Of a stretch of 5,542 bases of DNA, positions 4,749-5,542 are shown in pieces. The DNA comes from Thermodesulfobacteriota bacterium. Lineage in GTDB: Bacteria > Desulfobacterota_D > UBA1144 > Nemesobacterales > UBA2774. The DNA is taken from positions 1 through 5,542 of the forward strand of contig JBCCIH010000164.1 in assembly GCA_039028315.1 (NCBI GenBank), read 5' to 3'. A program made the position numbers and the translations under genes. The notes beneath the pieces were generated by a model. That model was given only the letters and a program-made list of their open reading frames with translations. It searched no databases and was not told the DNA's origin. How positions within the stretch are numbered: the stretch's first letter is position 1; the number at the start of each line of letters is the position of its first letter.

Positions 4749-5542
4749 ATGAAATTTAAAACCCAGGTAGAAGATTTCTCAACTAAACTAGGACTAGTTC
4801 AGGGCATATCTGAAAGAAGGGCTACCATGCCTGTTCTCTCACATGTTCTAGTTACTCTTAAAGACGGTAAGATTGAAATTTCATCTACAGATCTAGAAAC
4901 CACTATGAGCACATGGTGCGAAGCACAAGTTCAGAAAGAAGGCAGTTTAGCTATACCAGCTAGGAAGCTGTATGAAATTGTGAAAGAGCTTCCTGATGGT
5001 GAGATCGAAGTAGAGGAGATAGGAAATCACTGGGTTGAGATTAGAAGCTCTTCAGCTAACTTTAAAATTGCGGGGCTTCCAAGCGAAGACTTTCCAATTG
5101 TTCCCGAGCTTCACTCAGACAACCTCTTTAGTGTTGAGAGCTTTTTAATTGAGGACATGATTTCAAAGACAATTTTTGCTGTCTCTCCTGATGAACTAAG
5201 ACGTAATCTGGCAGGGATTTATTTTGAAGAGTCGTCAGACAAAAATCTCAGACTAGTTGCAACAGATGGGCACCGCCTCTCGTTAGTTGAGAAAAAAGTA
5301 GACGGAGGGGTTAAGTTTGATAAAGGTTTTGTTGTTCCTAAAAAAGGCGTCGCTGAGCTTAGAAAAGTTCTGAGATTATCCGAGACTGTTAAGATTGGAG
5401 TTGGGGATAATTTCTTTATGGCAGAAGGGGACAACATAGTACTTATTGCAAGACTCATAGACGCTGACTTTCCAGACTACAAGCAAGTCACACCAGAGGT
5501 TACAAAAGTAACAATCACTATTGGAAAGGATGAGCTGTTAAG
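4749..5542 (+). CDS. dnaN: DNA polymerase III beta sliding clamp (C-terminus cut by window edge)
   Basis: The reading frame from the ATG at 4749 stays open for 264 codons to the right edge; complete DnaN is about 370 residues, so roughly 100 are missing. The product forms a dimeric ring around DNA that tethers polymerase III and other replication and repair proteins. Domain 1 covers about 1-120 (TMPVLSHVLV at 26-35, SSTDLE at 45-50, the AIPARKLYEIVKELP block at 68-82, and GLPSEDFP at 109-116). Domain 2 holds the signature VATDGHRLS (170-178), and domain 3 begins near 248, just after RLIDADFPDYKQV (235-247). The end of domain 3, with much of the partner-binding pocket, lies outside the window. 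AGGAG at 4737-4741 sits 7 bases before the ATG. It follows dnaA across the putative oriC, the standard bacterial order. Confidence 0.97.
   Translation, partial: MKFKTQVEDFSTKLGLVQGISERRATMPVLSHVLVTLKDGKIEISSTDLETTMSTWCEAQVQKEGSLAIPARKLYEIVKELPDGEIEVEEIGNHWVEIRSSSANFKIAGLPSEDFPIVPELHSDNLFSVESFLIEDMISKTIFAVSPDELRRNLAGIYFEESSDKNLRLVATDGHRLSLVEKKVDGGVKFDKGFVVPKKGVAELRKVLRLSETVKIGVGDNFFMAEGDNIVLIARLIDADFPDYKQVTPEVTKVTITIGKDELL

Noticed and set aside
5219..5458. Minus-strand 79-codon frame inside dnaN
   Set aside because: Antisense to a well-conserved part of the sliding clamp; the serine/proline-rich product looks like a shadow translation.

Overview
This AT-rich window carries the dnaA-dnaN replication-start locus of a bacterial chromosome, most likely a Gram-negative. 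The order UMF1-type transporter, dnaA, dnaN, the DnaN sequence style and the FtnA-type ferritin suggest a lineage in or near the former Deltaproteobacteria. That placement is a low-confidence guess from memory; no phylum-specific marker is present.

Left part (1-1145, minus strand): a DsbA-fold 2-hydroxychromene-2-carboxylate isomerase-like gene runs off the left edge. Before it in transcription order lies a ferritin gene with a complete ferroxidase centre. A strong minus-strand intrinsic terminator separates them. A promoter-like sequence for the isomerase gene appears to be embedded in that terminator, with its -10 in the hairpin loop.

Middle (1146-2651): a 225-bp divergent control region holds the ferritin promoter, with a Fur-like site touching its -35 and a separate perfect dyad, and a promoter for a plus-strand UMF1-family MFS transporter of 426 residues. 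The transporter has no visible Shine-Dalgarno sequence.

Right part (2652-5542): a 355-bp region before dnaA (counting to the preferred TTG start) holds a TTGACA promoter, three perfect DnaA boxes and several palindromes. dnaA probably starts at a TTG behind a strong ribosome binding site and encodes about 50 extra residues before domain I. The 242-bp dnaA-dnaN gap looks like oriC. It has one perfect DnaA box, a one-mismatch box on the dnaA stop codon, two ATCAACA repeats, a tandem ATCCACAA doublet, a short GC-rich step and six consecutive DnaA-trio triplets, then AT-rich DNA leading into dnaN. dnaN (sliding clamp) is cut by the right edge.

Together the right part is a self-regulated initiation module: DnaA boxes in the dnaA leader suggest autoregulation, boxes on both sides of dnaA suggest a bipartite origin, and the trio element marks the probable melting point. 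The ferritin and transporter are neighbours with no evident functional tie to replication. No mobile element, CRISPR array, tRNA or rRNA was seen.
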